From Prolixibacteraceae bacterium (GTDB lineage Bacteria > Bacteroidota > Bacteroidia > Bacteroidales > Prolixibacteraceae): a stretch of DNA of 64,000 bases. The DNA lies in contig JABGRN010000010.1 in NCBI GenBank assembly GCA_018648265.1, positions 1 through 64,000 of the forward strand. Reading direction: 5' to 3'. Positions 28,401 through 37,391 of the stretch are shown here, in pieces. Each line of letters opens with the position of its first letter. Positions within the stretch are counted from its first letter, which is position 1. The position numbers and the translations under genes are program-made. Below the pieces are notes generated by a model. The model was not told the DNA's origin. It did no database searches and was given only the letters and a program-made list of their open reading frames with translations.

Positions 28401-29744
28401 ATGAAAAAAATCTTCTCTTTTTTAATTCTGTTTGTATTCATTATGAGCGGAGTAACCGTTGCACAAGACGGTTGGACAAATCTATTTAACGGTAAAGATC
28501 TTACCGGCTGGGAACAACTTAATGGCGAAGCAAAATATGATGTCGTTGACGGAATGATAGTGGGGACGACTGTTATGAATACACCTAATTCATTTATCCG
28601 TACCGCAAAAGTGTATTCCGATTTTGTATTTGAGGTGGATCTCTTGGTTGAAGAAAATATGAATTCAGGGATTCAGTTTCGAAGCGAAAGCAAAGCCGAT
28701 TACAATAATTATCGGGTGCATGGTTACCAGTGTGAAGTGGATCCTTCGGAACGTGCGTGGAGTGCAGGAATTTACGATGAAGCCCGTCGTGGTTGGTTAT
28801 ATCCACTGACTTTAAACCCGGATGCACAGTCGGCATTAAAAATGGGTAAATGGAATAAATACAGGGTCGAATGTATTGGAAGTTCAATTAAAACCTGGTT
28901 AAATGATGTTGCCGTGGCTCATATTATCGACGACATGACACCCGAAGGATTTATAGCTTTGCAGGTTCATGGAATTGGAACGAACAAAGAAAAAGAGGGC
29001 CAGCAAATCAAATGGAAAAATGTTCGTATTAAAACCGAAAACCTAAAACCTTCTAAGGGCGAAGGAATTTATGTAGAAAATCTTCTTGCAAATAATTTAA
29101 GCGATTGGGAAAAAGAACAAGGATTTTCATTGTTGTTTGATGGTGAATCAACAAAATGTTGGAAAAGTGCAAATGCCGATGAGTTTCCTAAGCAAGGTTG
29201 GGAAGTGAAAGACGGAGTTTTATCTGTGCTGGATAATAGTGGCGACAAAACTAAAAAAGGTGGTGATATTGTTACCAAAAAAGAGTTTGGTGCTTTTGAA
29301 TTAAAATTTGATTTTAATTTTTCAGAAGGTGCAAATAGTGGTATTAAATACGGACTTGGTAATAATGGTCCAAGTTTAGGTTTGGAGTATCAAATTCTTG
29401 ACGATGCAAAACACCCCGATGCAAAAATGGGTGCTGCGGGAAATCGTACTTTGGCTTCATTGTATGATTTAATTCCTGCGGTTAAAGAGCGTAGGTTTAT
29501 TAAAGGTGCCGGAGATTGGAATCGCGGTAGGATTATTGTTTATCCTTGCGGAACAGTTCAACATTGGTTAAATGGCCGAAAAGTTGTGGAATACAAACGT
29601 GGTGATGCCATTTATAAAGCGTTGGTTGCAAGAAGTAAATATGCAAAACATGAAGATTTTGGTGTGGCAGAAAAGGGTCCGATCTTAATTCAGGATCATA
29701 ACAATTTTGTGCAATTTAAAAGTATAAAAATTAGAGAATTATAA
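28401..29744 (+). CDS. Exported double-DUF1080 protein (3-keto-glycoside hydrolase/hydratase type)
   Basis: 447 residues, signal peptide ending VAQ at 22. Two DUF1080 (PF06439, concanavalin-like) domains are in one chain. The first, about 24-212, starts DGWTNLFNGKDLTGWEQ. The second, about 238-447, starts FSLLFDGESTKCWKS and ends FKSIKIREL. Each has its own 'WNxxRI/V' strand (GKWNKYRVECIG and GDWNRGRIIVYP). Family members were shown to hydrolyse 3-keto-disaccharides or hydrate the enone made from 3-keto-glycosides. Single-domain forms are common; the two-domain chain is less so. It is followed two bases later by the TIM-barrel gene, matching that pathway. The reaction here is inferred. Confidence 0.88.
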   Translation: MKKIFSFLILFVFIMSGVTVAQDGWTNLFNGKDLTGWEQLNGEAKYDVVDGMIVGTTVMNTPNSFIRTAKVYSDFVFEVDLLVEENMNSGIQFRSESKADYNNYRVHGYQCEVDPSERAWSAGIYDEARRGWLYPLTLNPDAQSALKMGKWNKYRVECIGSSIKTWLNDVAVAHIIDDMTPEGFIALQVHGIGTNKEKEGQQIKWKNVRIKTENLKPSKGEGIYVENLLANNLSDWEKEQGFSLLFDGESTKCWKSANADEFPKQGWEVKDGVLSVLDNSGDKTKKGGDIVTKKEFGAFELKFDFNFSEGANSGIKYGLGNNGPSLGLEYQILDDAKHPDAKMGAAGNRTLASLYDLIPAVKERRFIKGAGDWNRGRIIVYPCGTVQHWLNGRKVVEYKRGDAIYKALVARSKYAKHEDFGVAEKGPILIQDHNNFVQFKSIKIREL

Positions 29745-29746
29745 TC

Positions 29747-30592
29747 ATGACAAACAGAAGAAAATTTTTAAAGGCTGCCGGATTGGGAATGGCTGCTGCT
29801 GCAGTTCCCGGTTTAGCAAAAGCATCAGTTTCGCAAGCTGTACCAGCAAAAGGTAAATTCAAATTTACACTTGGGGTTGCTTCTTATACACTTCGTAAAT
29901 TTTCTACCGAACAAGCGTTAGACATGACTTTAAGGTGCGGTGTAAACCGGATAACATTTAAAAGCATGCACCTCCCGCTTGATTCAGGAGCTTCGACAAT
30001 TAAAAGCACTTTGGCTTTATGCAAAAAGAAGGGTATTACTTTGTATGGCGCCGGTGTTATAACCATGCGGACAAAAGAAGATGCCGACCAGGCATTTGCG
30101 TATGCAAAAGCTGCCGGTTTAGATATGATCATTGGTGTTCCACATCCACCAGTATTGGAATATGTTGAGAAATTGGTGAAAGAGAACGATATTAAACTCG
30201 CCATCCACAATCACGGACCAGGCGATGATCTTTATCCAAGTGCCGAAAGCATAAATGATAAAATCAAAAATATGGATAAACGAATGGGAATGTGCTTAGA
30301 TATTGGCCACACCCAACGAATTAATCGAGATCCTATTCAGGATCTTAAAGATTATTACGATCGCATTTTCGATATTCATATTAAAGATGTGTTTCCAACA
30401 GATGATCATCCGGAGGGAACAACTTGCATAATGGGACGTGGAAATATAGAATTAGTTAAATTCCTAAAAACGGTTATTGATTTGGGATATAGCGGAACTT
30501 TGGCTTTAGAATACGAAGCAGATGCAGAAGCACCACTTCCGGGAATGATGGAAAGTTTTGGTTTTGTAAAAGGTGTTTTAGCAACAATGTAA
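29747..30592 (+). CDS. Tat-exported TIM-barrel sugar isomerase/epimerase-like protein (PF01261)
   Basis: 281 residues with a twin-arginine signal (MTNRRKFLKAAGLGMAAAAVPGLAKA). The rest is a xylose-isomerase-like TIM barrel. Likely metal-site residues are His154/His156 (IHNHGPG), Asp185 and His188 (CLDIGH), His211 (DIHIKD) and Glu255 (LALEYE). Members encoded beside DUF1080 and Gfo/Idh proteins have been described as lyases that eliminate the aglycone from 3-keto-glycosides. That role fits here but is inferred. Two bases after the DUF1080 gene and 17 before the next oxidoreductase, so one operon. Confidence 0.88.
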   Translation: MTNRRKFLKAAGLGMAAAAVPGLAKASVSQAVPAKGKFKFTLGVASYTLRKFSTEQALDMTLRCGVNRITFKSMHLPLDSGASTIKSTLALCKKKGITLYGAGVITMRTKEDADQAFAYAKAAGLDMIIGVPHPPVLEYVEKLVKENDIKLAIHNHGPGDDLYPSAESINDKIKNMDKRMGMCLDIGHTQRINRDPIQDLKDYYDRIFDIHIKDVFPTDDHPEGTTCIMGRGNIELVKFLKTVIDLGYSGTLALEYEADAEAPLPGMMESFGFVKGVLATM

Positions 30593-30609
30593 ATTCAAAT
30601 AAAAAAAAT

Positions 30610-31953
30610 ATGAGTTCAAATAGAAGAGATTTTTTAAGAAAAGTAACAGCTGGTGCTGCTGGAGTTGCAGTTGGTGGTTCGGCAATGGGAATGTCGGCGC
30701 GAAGTTATGGTAGAATAATTGGTGCTAACGAACGAATAAATGTTGCAATTTTGGGTTTGGGACGCCGTTTGGGTGCTTATTATGAGCCAATCGGTCAGAA
30801 AGAAAACAATGTTGAATTGTTGTATTTGTGCGATGTAATGGAAAGCCAGCGCGAAAGAGCCGCTGAAAGATTTTCAAAACACATCGATTATAAACCAAAA
30901 CTCGAAAATGATTTCCGTAAAATTATTGCCGATCCTAAAGTTGATGCGATAATAAATGCTACTCCCGACCATTGGCATGCTCCCGGTGCTATAATGGCGT
31001 TAAAAGGTGGAAAACATGTTTATGTTGAAAAACCCGGTAGCCATAATATGAATGAAAGTGAATTACTTGTTGACGCTCAGAAAAAGTACAATAAAGTGGT
31101 ACAAATGGGTAACCAACAACGTTCATCGGGTCATACTCAAGAAATTATTAAAGAAATTCACAACGGAATTATTGGTACTCCATACAAAGCACTTGCATTT
31201 TACACAAACAAACGTGGAGAAGTTCCTGTGCAGAAAAAAGTACCGGTTCGTCAAGGTTTGGATTGGGATCTTTTCCAGGGACCTGCACCTCGCCGCGAAT
31301 ATACCGAAGAATCGTGGGATTACAATTGGCACTGGTACGGTTGGGATTTTGGAACAGCTGAATCGGGTAACAATGGTACACATGAATTGGATGTCGCACG
31401 TTGGGCTTTGCAGGTTGATTATCCAAATCGTGTTGATGTTGATGCTGGTAAACGACATTTTAAAAACGATGGTTGGGAAATGTACGATACAATGTTTGCC
31501 ACATTTAAATTCGATAATGACACTGTAATTAACTGGGACGGAAAAAGTCGTACCGGTCATGATACTTATGGCGGCGGACGTGGTACAATTATTTATGGTA
31601 GCGAAGGTTCTGTTTTTGTAGATCGTGGTAAATATATTTTATACGACAGAAACGGAAAAAAAGTAAAAGATAATCAATCCACTTCAAACGAAGCCGGAAC
31701 AGCTCTTGGCGGCGGTGGTGATATGACAACCGGACACGTTGTGAACTGGTTCGAAGGAATTCGTGGAAAAGGGAAATTAAATGCCCACATTGCTGAGGGT
31801 TTAATTAGCCAGGCAATGGTGCATTATTCAAATGTAGCTTATCGGATTGACAAAGGATTTGATATTGATACTGTTTCTGGAAGGATGTACGATAGAGACG
31901 CCATGAAATTGTGGAGTCGTACTTATGAACCCGGATGGGAACCAACATTATAA
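30610..31953 (+). CDS. Tat-exported Gfo/Idh/MocA oxidoreductase
   Basis: 447 residues. Twin-arginine signal MSSNRRDFLRK with an Ala/Gly-rich hydrophobic stretch to about 30. Rossmann part starts INVAILGLGRRLGAYYE (43-58). The EKP catalytic motif is at 140-142 (HVYVEKPGSHN). The C-terminal domain holds GTHELDVARWAL, where His and Asp sit near the sugar. Such enzymes oxidise a sugar hydroxyl with tightly bound NAD(P). Tat export fits a protein folded with its cofactor. Last gene of the unit with DUF1080 and the TIM barrel, closed by a terminator. It probably makes or reduces the 3-keto sugar; direction is not readable. Confidence 0.9.
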   Translation: MSSNRRDFLRKVTAGAAGVAVGGSAMGMSARSYGRIIGANERINVAILGLGRRLGAYYEPIGQKENNVELLYLCDVMESQRERAAERFSKHIDYKPKLENDFRKIIADPKVDAIINATPDHWHAPGAIMALKGGKHVYVEKPGSHNMNESELLVDAQKKYNKVVQMGNQQRSSGHTQEIIKEIHNGIIGTPYKALAFYTNKRGEVPVQKKVPVRQGLDWDLFQGPAPRREYTEESWDYNWHWYGWDFGTAESGNNGTHELDVARWALQVDYPNRVDVDAGKRHFKNDGWEMYDTMFATFKFDNDTVINWDGKSRTGHDTYGGGRGTIIYGSEGSVFVDRGKYILYDRNGKKVKDNQSTSNEAGTALGGGGDMTTGHVVNWFEGIRGKGKLNAHIAEGLISQAMVHYSNVAYRIDKGFDIDTVSGRMYDRDAMKLWSRTYEPGWEPTL

Positions 31954-31965
31954 AACCTAATTTGA

Positions 31966-31997
31966 AAGGATTTTCAGAAATGGAAATCCTTTTTTTT
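31966..31997 (+). terminator. Rho-independent terminator
   Basis: AAGGATTT at 31966-31973 pairs with AAATCCTT at 31984-31991 around a ten-base loop, followed by a T run to 31997. It separates the 28401-31953 unit from the next Gfo/Idh gene. Confidence 0.8.
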
Positions 31998-32029
31998 ACT
32001 TTACTTCTTTAACTTAAAAATTAAACCTA

Positions 32030-33475
32030 ATGACTTCAAGAAGAAAATTTATAAAGAGATCGGCTGCAACGATTGGGGCTTTTACGATTGTCCCAGGTCA
32101 TGTTCTATTTGCCAAAGATGAAATTAGAAATGCTACCGGTGAATTAGTTCAACCAAGAATTGTTGCACCAAGCGATAAAGTAAATATGGCATTTTGTGGA
32201 ATTGGAAACCGTGGTGGACAGATTCTAAGAGCGCACAACGAAACCGGAATGATTAATACAACTGTTCTGTGTGATGTGGATATGGGAGCCAAGCACACAT
32301 TGAGAACTTTGGAAGCTTATCCAAAAGCAAAACAATATCAGGACTTCCGCGAAATGTTTGAAAAATCGGCAAAAGAGTTTGATGCTGTGTGTGTCGGAAC
32401 TCCTGATTTTTCGCATTTCCCAATTACAATTCTGGCCATGTCTCAAGGAAAACATGTATATGTTGAAAAGCCATTAACCCGGACTTTTAACGAATCGGAG
32501 TTGTTGATTAAAGCTGAAAAAAAATATGGAGTTGTTACTCAGATGGGAAATCAAGGACACTCCGAGGGAAATTATTATCAATTTAAATCGTGGGTTGAAA
32601 ACGGCATTATTAAAGATGTTACTAAAATTACTGCCCACATGAATGGCAAACGCCGTTGGCACGGTTTCGAAGTTAACATGAAAAATTACCCGGTTAACCC
32701 TGTTGTTCCTGAAACATTAGATTGGGACGTTTGGTTAATGACGGCGAAAAAACACGGTTACCATGAAGATTTTGTAAACGGACAATGGCGATGTTGGTAC
32801 GAACACGGGATGGGCGCACTGGGCGACTGGGGAGCTCATATTATCGATACAGCACATCAATTTCTTGATTTAGGAATGCCTTATGAAGTTGATCCGGTTA
32901 GAATTGAAGGACATAATAAATTGTTTTTTCCAATGGAAACCACGCTGGATTTTAAATTTCCTAAAAGGAAAAAAATGCCGGCTTGTACAATAACATGGTA
33001 CGACGGACAAAACAATATTCCACAAGTACCAGAAGGTTATGGCGAATTAGAAATTGACCCAAATATTCCGCCTGCAAGTAATGGTGTAATGCAACCTGCA
33101 AAATTAGGCGCAGGTAAAGAAATTTATGGGAAAGACCTTACTTTTAAAGGTGGTTCGCATGGAAGGACTTTGACAATTATTCCACCTGAAGCGGCAAAAG
33201 ACATGGAATCTAAATTGCCAGAGGTGCCGGAAGCTCCATCAAACCATTTCGAGAATTTCCAAAGAGCAATCCAGGGCACAGAAAAAACAAATTCCCCTTT
33301 CGAAGTATCCGGTCCTTTAAGTCAGGTTTTCTGCTTAGGAACCATTGCACAACGTTTAAACACTAAAATTAAATTTGACAGGAAAACAAAACAAATTACC
33401 AATAATAAAGTGGCAAACCAGTTACTGGAAGGAACACCACCACGCTTAGGTTGGGAACAGTTTTACAAATTGTAG
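32030..33475 (+). CDS. Tat-exported Gfo/Idh/MocA oxidoreductase (second)
   Basis: 481 residues, twin-arginine signal MTSRRKFIKRSAATIGAFTIVPG. Nucleotide-binding VNMAFCGIGNRGGQIL at 51-66, EKP motif at 146-148 (HVYVEKPLTRTFNES), and GDWGAHIIDTAHQFLDLG in the substrate domain. It differs from the preceding oxidoreductase by long insertions rich in Pro and Gly (YDGQNNIPQVPEGYGELEIDPN). It belongs to the subgroup often found as a second dehydrogenase in 3-keto-glycoside loci. It has its own transcription segment between two terminators, and its 3' flank carries a MITE. Confidence 0.9.
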   Translation: MTSRRKFIKRSAATIGAFTIVPGHVLFAKDEIRNATGELVQPRIVAPSDKVNMAFCGIGNRGGQILRAHNETGMINTTVLCDVDMGAKHTLRTLEAYPKAKQYQDFREMFEKSAKEFDAVCVGTPDFSHFPITILAMSQGKHVYVEKPLTRTFNESELLIKAEKKYGVVTQMGNQGHSEGNYYQFKSWVENGIIKDVTKITAHMNGKRRWHGFEVNMKNYPVNPVVPETLDWDVWLMTAKKHGYHEDFVNGQWRCWYEHGMGALGDWGAHIIDTAHQFLDLGMPYEVDPVRIEGHNKLFFPMETTLDFKFPKRKKMPACTITWYDGQNNIPQVPEGYGELEIDPNIPPASNGVMQPAKLGAGKEIYGKDLTFKGGSHGRTLTIIPPEAAKDMESKLPEVPEAPSNHFENFQRAIQGTEKTNSPFEVSGPLSQVFCLGTIAQRLNTKIKFDRKTKQITNNKVANQLLEGTPPRLGWEQFYKL

Positions 33476-33489
33476 AGAAAATATTTTAA

Positions 33490-33756
33490 TAACCTGAGTT
33501 CGATTAAAAAAATATCACACAGAAAGTCGATGTTGTGCTAGATTTGGATTAAAAAAAATGAAATAATAACGGGTTATTCTGAGGTTTTTTTAATTCGAAG
33601 ATAGTGCAACATAGACTTTTTCATTTAGACTTCGATAATTTTCCAATATCCTTCCTTAAATTTTCTTGAATTATCCCGATAAACCTTCAAAAATTTAAGT
33701 TGCCTATTGAAAAATTATCTAAAGCTGTGTGCATATTTTTAATCGAACTCAGGTTA
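33490..33756. mobile_element. Non-autonomous MITE-like element, copy 1, with perfect terminal inverted repeats
   Basis: The ends are perfect inverted repeats: TAACCTGAGTTCGATTA plus four A at 33490-33510, and the complement at 33736-33756. Total 267 bases, no ORF of note. A related element with the same ends lies at 59990-60197 in the opposite orientation, sharing an internal GGGATAATTC-AAGAAAATTT-like core. The flanks suggest TA or TTAA target bases. It sits between the oxidoreductase stop (33475) and its terminator (33769). No transposase in the window. Confidence 0.8.
33523..33619. repeat. Internal long imperfect palindrome nested in the MITE
   Basis: About 48-base arms run from AAAGTCGATGTTGTG inward to AATAACGGGTTATT at the centre (33565-33578), then back out to GCAACATAGACTTT. 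The arms pair with scattered mismatches. The centre resembles the MITE's own end (AATAACC...). The sister copy lacks this segment, so it is a nested insertion or a fold-back duplication of one end. Confidence 0.65.
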
Positions 33757-33768
33757 ATAGATTAGAAG

Positions 33769-33802
33769 ACTCCTTGATAAAAATTATCAGGGAGTTTTTT
33801 TT
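33769..33802 (+). terminator. Rho-independent terminator
   Basis: ACTCCTTGATAA at 33769-33780 pairs with TTATCAGGGAGT at 33784-33795 (12 pairs, one G-T) with a three-base loop and eight T. It probably ended the 32030 gene before the MITE separated them. Confidence 0.85.
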
Positions 33803-33857
33803 ATTTCTATTTTTACTAGATTATTATTTAACTTTTCTAAAATATCAAACTTAAATT

Positions 33858-35138
33858 ATGAAAACTAAAATATTTTTTTCATTTCTTTTTGTGCTATTTA
33901 TTTCTGTTCAAATTTTTGCACAGCCACGTCGCGAACTGGTTAAAGTTATTGTAACTCCCGATAAAACTGATTGGACATACAAAACCGGAGAAAGGGCTGA
34001 ATTTTCAATTTCAGTTATAAAAAATAATGTAAGATTAGATGGAATTGAAGTAAACTATAAAATTCAACCAGAAAAAGTAGAAGTTTGGGATGAAGGTAAA
34101 ATCACCTTAAAAAAAGGGACTGCAACAATAAAAGCGAAAAAATTTAAAGAGCCCGGTTTCCTTCGATGTCACGCTTCGGTTGAAGTTGATGGAAAAACCT
34201 ACACGTCGTATGCCACGGCAGGTTTTTCACCTGAAAAGATTGAACCAACCACAACTTTACCCGAAGATTTTGAGGAGTTTTGGAATAATGGAAAAGAAGA
34301 ACTTTCTAAAGTTGCTATAAATCAGGTTATGACTTTGATGCCCGAAAGATGCACGGATAAAGTGGATGTATATCATGTAAGCATCAATAACATTAAAGGG
34401 AAAATTTACGGGATTTTATGCAAACCCAAAAAGGAAGGAAAATATCCGGCTATTTTACATGTTCCTGGGGCCGGAATTCGTCCTTACTACGGTGATGTCT
34501 GGGAAGCCGAAGCAGGTTTTGTTTCATTTACCATTGGAATTCATGGTATTCCTGTAAACCTGGATCCTGTTGTTTACAACGATTTAATGCAGGGTGCTTT
34601 AAACGGATACTGGACTACAAATATGGATGACAAAGATAATTACTATTACAAACGGGTTTATCTGGGATGTGTTCGAGCGGTTGATTTTATCGAAACCCTT
34701 GATTGTTTTGATGGCGAAAATATTGGCGTAACCGGTGGAAGTCAGGGTGGTGCGCTTTCAATTGTCACAGCCGGTTTGGACGATCGGATTGATTACCTCG
34801 CAGCATTTTATCCGGCATTGTCCGACTTTACCGGATTTTTGCATGAAAGAGCTGGCGGCTGGCCACAAATTTTTAGAAACGATTACACCAACAAACCTGA
34901 AAAAATTGAAACCTCGAAATATTACGATGTTGTTAACTTCGCTCGTTTTGTTCAAGTTCCGGGTTGGTACAGTTGGGGATACAACGATAATGTTTGTCCG
35001 CCAACTTCAACTTATGCTGCTTACAATGTAATTCAAGCTGAAAAAGAATTGCATATTTTTCAGGAAACGCAACATTGGACTTTCCCAGAACAGCACGAAT
35101 TAAAAAATGATTGGCTATTTGAGAAACTTAAAAAGTAA
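33858..35138 (+). CDS. Exported acetyl-xylan esterase-like hydrolase (CE7 type)
   Basis: 426 residues, signal ending IFAQ at 22. An Ig-like N-terminal domain (about 25-120: DKTDWTYKTGERAEFSISV...KTYTSYATAGFSP) precedes an alpha/beta-hydrolase of the acetyl xylan esterase (AXE1) group. It starts LPEDFEEFWNNGKEEL, which is typical of CE7. Ser295 (GGSQGG), Asp377 (YNDNVCPP) and His406 (TQHWTFPEQHE) form the triad. It removes acetyl groups from sugars or oligosaccharides. First of five closely packed genes; its stop is directly followed by the ApbE start with no gap. Confidence 0.9.
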   Translation: MKTKIFFSFLFVLFISVQIFAQPRRELVKVIVTPDKTDWTYKTGERAEFSISVIKNNVRLDGIEVNYKIQPEKVEVWDEGKITLKKGTATIKAKKFKEPGFLRCHASVEVDGKTYTSYATAGFSPEKIEPTTTLPEDFEEFWNNGKEELSKVAINQVMTLMPERCTDKVDVYHVSINNIKGKIYGILCKPKKEGKYPAILHVPGAGIRPYYGDVWEAEAGFVSFTIGIHGIPVNLDPVVYNDLMQGALNGYWTTNMDDKDNYYYKRVYLGCVRAVDFIETLDCFDGENIGVTGGSQGGALSIVTAGLDDRIDYLAAFYPALSDFTGFLHERAGGWPQIFRNDYTNKPEKIETSKYYDVVNFARFVQVPGWYSWGYNDNVCPPTSTYAAYNVIQAEKELHIFQETQHWTFPEQHELKNDWLFEKLKK

Positions 35139-36059
35139 ATGAGCGAACAACCAATTTTTAACGACTCTTTTTTTGCCATGGGAACCCGCTGCGATGTTGT
35201 ATTTTTAAATATCGAACAGGAATTTGGTGAGCAAATATTCCATCTTATAAAAAATGAGGTGACACATTTAGAGCATCGGATGAGTCGTTTTATACCTGAT
35301 TCTCCTTTATCGGAATTAAATAAAGCCGGTAAAAATGAATGGATTCCAGTAACCGATGATTTATGGAATATCCTGACCATCTGTTTCGATTTTTATCAAA
35401 TGAGTAACGGGGCTTTTGATATTACCGCTGCACCAATAATCAAGCTTTGGAAAAGTAATAAACCTCCTACTAAAGATGAAATTGAAAAGGCAAAACAAAT
35501 TAGTGGTTTTGATAAAGTGGAATTTGATTTTGAAAACCAGAAGATAAAATTTAAGACTGATGGGCTTGAATTCGATTTGGGTGCAATTGGAAAAGGGCTT
35601 GCTCTTGATTCAATAAAACCAATAATTTTGAAACAAGGTATTGAAAACGGAATTATTAGTTTTGGCGAAAGTTCAATTTTAGCTTTGGGTAAACATTCGA
35701 ATGGAAAAAACTGGCCTCTGGGTATAAGAAATATGTACAATTTTAATAAATTTGTTCACGTTTTTTCAACCAGTAACGAAACCATTACAACGTCAGCTAC
35801 AATTTTAAATACCGATGATGGGGGCGTTAAAAAAAGAAAACACATTATTAGTCCTGTTTCAGGATTACCGGTGGAAGTGAACAAAGCAGTATCAATAAAA
35901 TCAGAATCAGCAACCTTGGGAGAGTTTTTATCGACAAGCTTTTTAATACTACCAGAAAACGATAAAATAATCCTATCCGAAAAACTAAAAAAGATTGAAA
36001 TTTTGGAGGTGGAATATTTAGATGACAACAACTTTAAATCAAAATTAACAATACTTTAA
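35139..36059 (+). CDS. Divergent ApbE-family protein (FAD:protein FMN transferase-like) without export signal
   Basis: 306 residues. The ApbE fold is recognisable from FFAMGTRCDVVF, FDITAAPIIKLW, FDLGAIGKGLALD, HIISPVSGLPV and SATLGEFLSTSFLIL. ApbE enzymes attach FMN to Thr/Ser of exported flavoproteins and are usually signal-bearing. This one starts directly at the mature-like sequence, and no longer start is possible because the upstream stop adjoins it. Consensus residues differ: the usual HIIDPxTG is HIISPVSG, the ADALST metal motif is GEFLST (Asp to Glu), and the NAGGDIxALG stretch is SFGESSILALG. Cytoplasmic location or altered activity is therefore likely. No FMN-binding target is visible nearby. 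Confidence 0.85.
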   Translation: MSEQPIFNDSFFAMGTRCDVVFLNIEQEFGEQIFHLIKNEVTHLEHRMSRFIPDSPLSELNKAGKNEWIPVTDDLWNILTICFDFYQMSNGAFDITAAPIIKLWKSNKPPTKDEIEKAKQISGFDKVEFDFENQKIKFKTDGLEFDLGAIGKGLALDSIKPIILKQGIENGIISFGESSILALGKHSNGKNWPLGIRNMYNFNKFVHVFSTSNETITTSATILNTDDGGVKKRKHIISPVSGLPVEVNKAVSIKSESATLGEFLSTSFLILPENDKIILSEKLKKIEILEVEYLDDNNFKSKLTIL

Positions 36060-36067
36060 AATAGATT

Positions 36068-37345
36068 ATGGAATCAAAGATCAAAAATAGAAGGGATTTT
36101 TTAAAAGAGATGGGAGTTTATGCCAGTTCTACTGCATTCCTTGCTTCAATTCCCTGGTTAGATGCTTTTGCACAAGAAAATGGAAAAAATGTTGCAGCGT
36201 CAGATCGGGTACGAATAGCGGTTATTGGTGTAGGTAGCAGGGGCAGAGCTTTGTTAATGAATTTGCAACAAGTTGAAAATGTTGAAATTGTTGCAGTTTG
36301 CGATAACTACGAACCACATTATTCGCGCGCAATTGAATTAACCGATGGTAAGGCAAAAGCTTTTTACGATCATAAAAAAATGATCGACGCGGTAAAAGAT
36401 ATCGATGCAGTGGTAGTTGCCACTCCTCTGCACGAACATGCCCATATTGTTGTTGATTGCCTGAATGCAGATATCCACGTGTTCTGCGAAAAAGCAATGG
36501 CACGAACACTCGTGGATACAAAATTAATGGCAGACACTGCAATTGCAAAGGGGAAAATTTTGCAAATCGGACAACAACGTTTATTTAACCCTGTTTATTT
36601 AAATGCATTGGAAAGAGTCAGGGCAGGCGAAATCGGGCAGATTACCCAGGTGCGTGCTTATTGGCACCGCAATGCAGACTGGCGTCGTCCGGTTCCAAGC
36701 CCGGAATTGGAACGTAAAATAAATTGGCGGATGTACAACGAGTATTCCGGTGGTTTAATGACCGAATTGGCGGCTCACCAGGTTCAGGTTGCTAACTGGT
36801 ATATCGACAAAGTTCCTACACAGGTTATGGGATCCGGAAGTATCTGCTTTTGGAAAGATGGTCGCGAAGTTTACGATCACGTTGCACTGGTTTACGATTA
36901 TCCCGATGGATCAAAATGTACCTACGATTCGATGATTGCCAACAAACATCATGGTTTGGAAGAACAAATTATGGGAAACCTTGGTACAATCGAACCGGAA
37001 ATAAACCGTATTTATTCTGAGAATCCACCTCAGGCTCCGGGGATTCGTCAGTTGGTTCACGACATCGAATCTAGTATTTTCGATGTAATACCAATTGGAG
37101 GTGCAACTTGGATACCGGAAACGGCGGTTCAATATCGTGGCGATGTTATTGCTCCTTATGAAAATAACGATAGTTTTTTGCAATTTGTTGGTTTCGCAAA
37201 AGCTGTAAAAAATAATAAACCTTACCCTAATTTGTTGCGCGAAGGATATCATGCTACCATTGCCGTGTTGTTGGGATTGCAAGCGATGGATACCAACGAA
37301 ATAGTTGCCTGGCCCGCTGAATACGTTATGGAAAAGGATGTATAG
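36068..37345 (+). CDS. Tat-exported Gfo/Idh/MocA oxidoreductase (third, EKA motif)
   Basis: 425 residues, signal NRRDFLKEMGVYASSTAFLASIPWLDAFAQ (8-36, twin-arginine type). Rossmann start VRIAVIGVGSRGRALL (48-63). The usual EKP motif reads EKA at 141-143 (VFCEKAMARTL), keeping the Lys. The substrate domain has GGLMTELAAHQVQVANWYID. It lies eight bases after the ApbE gene and in one operon with a CE7 esterase and a PmoA-like protein. Probably a third sugar dehydrogenase of the exported oxidative system; the natural substrate is unknown. Confidence 0.9.
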   Translation: MESKIKNRRDFLKEMGVYASSTAFLASIPWLDAFAQENGKNVAASDRVRIAVIGVGSRGRALLMNLQQVENVEIVAVCDNYEPHYSRAIELTDGKAKAFYDHKKMIDAVKDIDAVVVATPLHEHAHIVVDCLNADIHVFCEKAMARTLVDTKLMADTAIAKGKILQIGQQRLFNPVYLNALERVRAGEIGQITQVRAYWHRNADWRRPVPSPELERKINWRMYNEYSGGLMTELAAHQVQVANWYIDKVPTQVMGSGSICFWKDGREVYDHVALVYDYPDGSKCTYDSMIANKHHGLEEQIMGNLGTIEPEINRIYSENPPQAPGIRQLVHDIESSIFDVIPIGGATWIPETAVQYRGDVIAPYENNDSFLQFVGFAKAVKNNKPYPNLLREGYHATIAVLLGLQAMDTNEIVAWPAEYVMEKDV

Positions 37346-37391
37346 AAAAGGGTAAATTTTAAATACTAAATCAGCAAAAAAAAAGATTATA

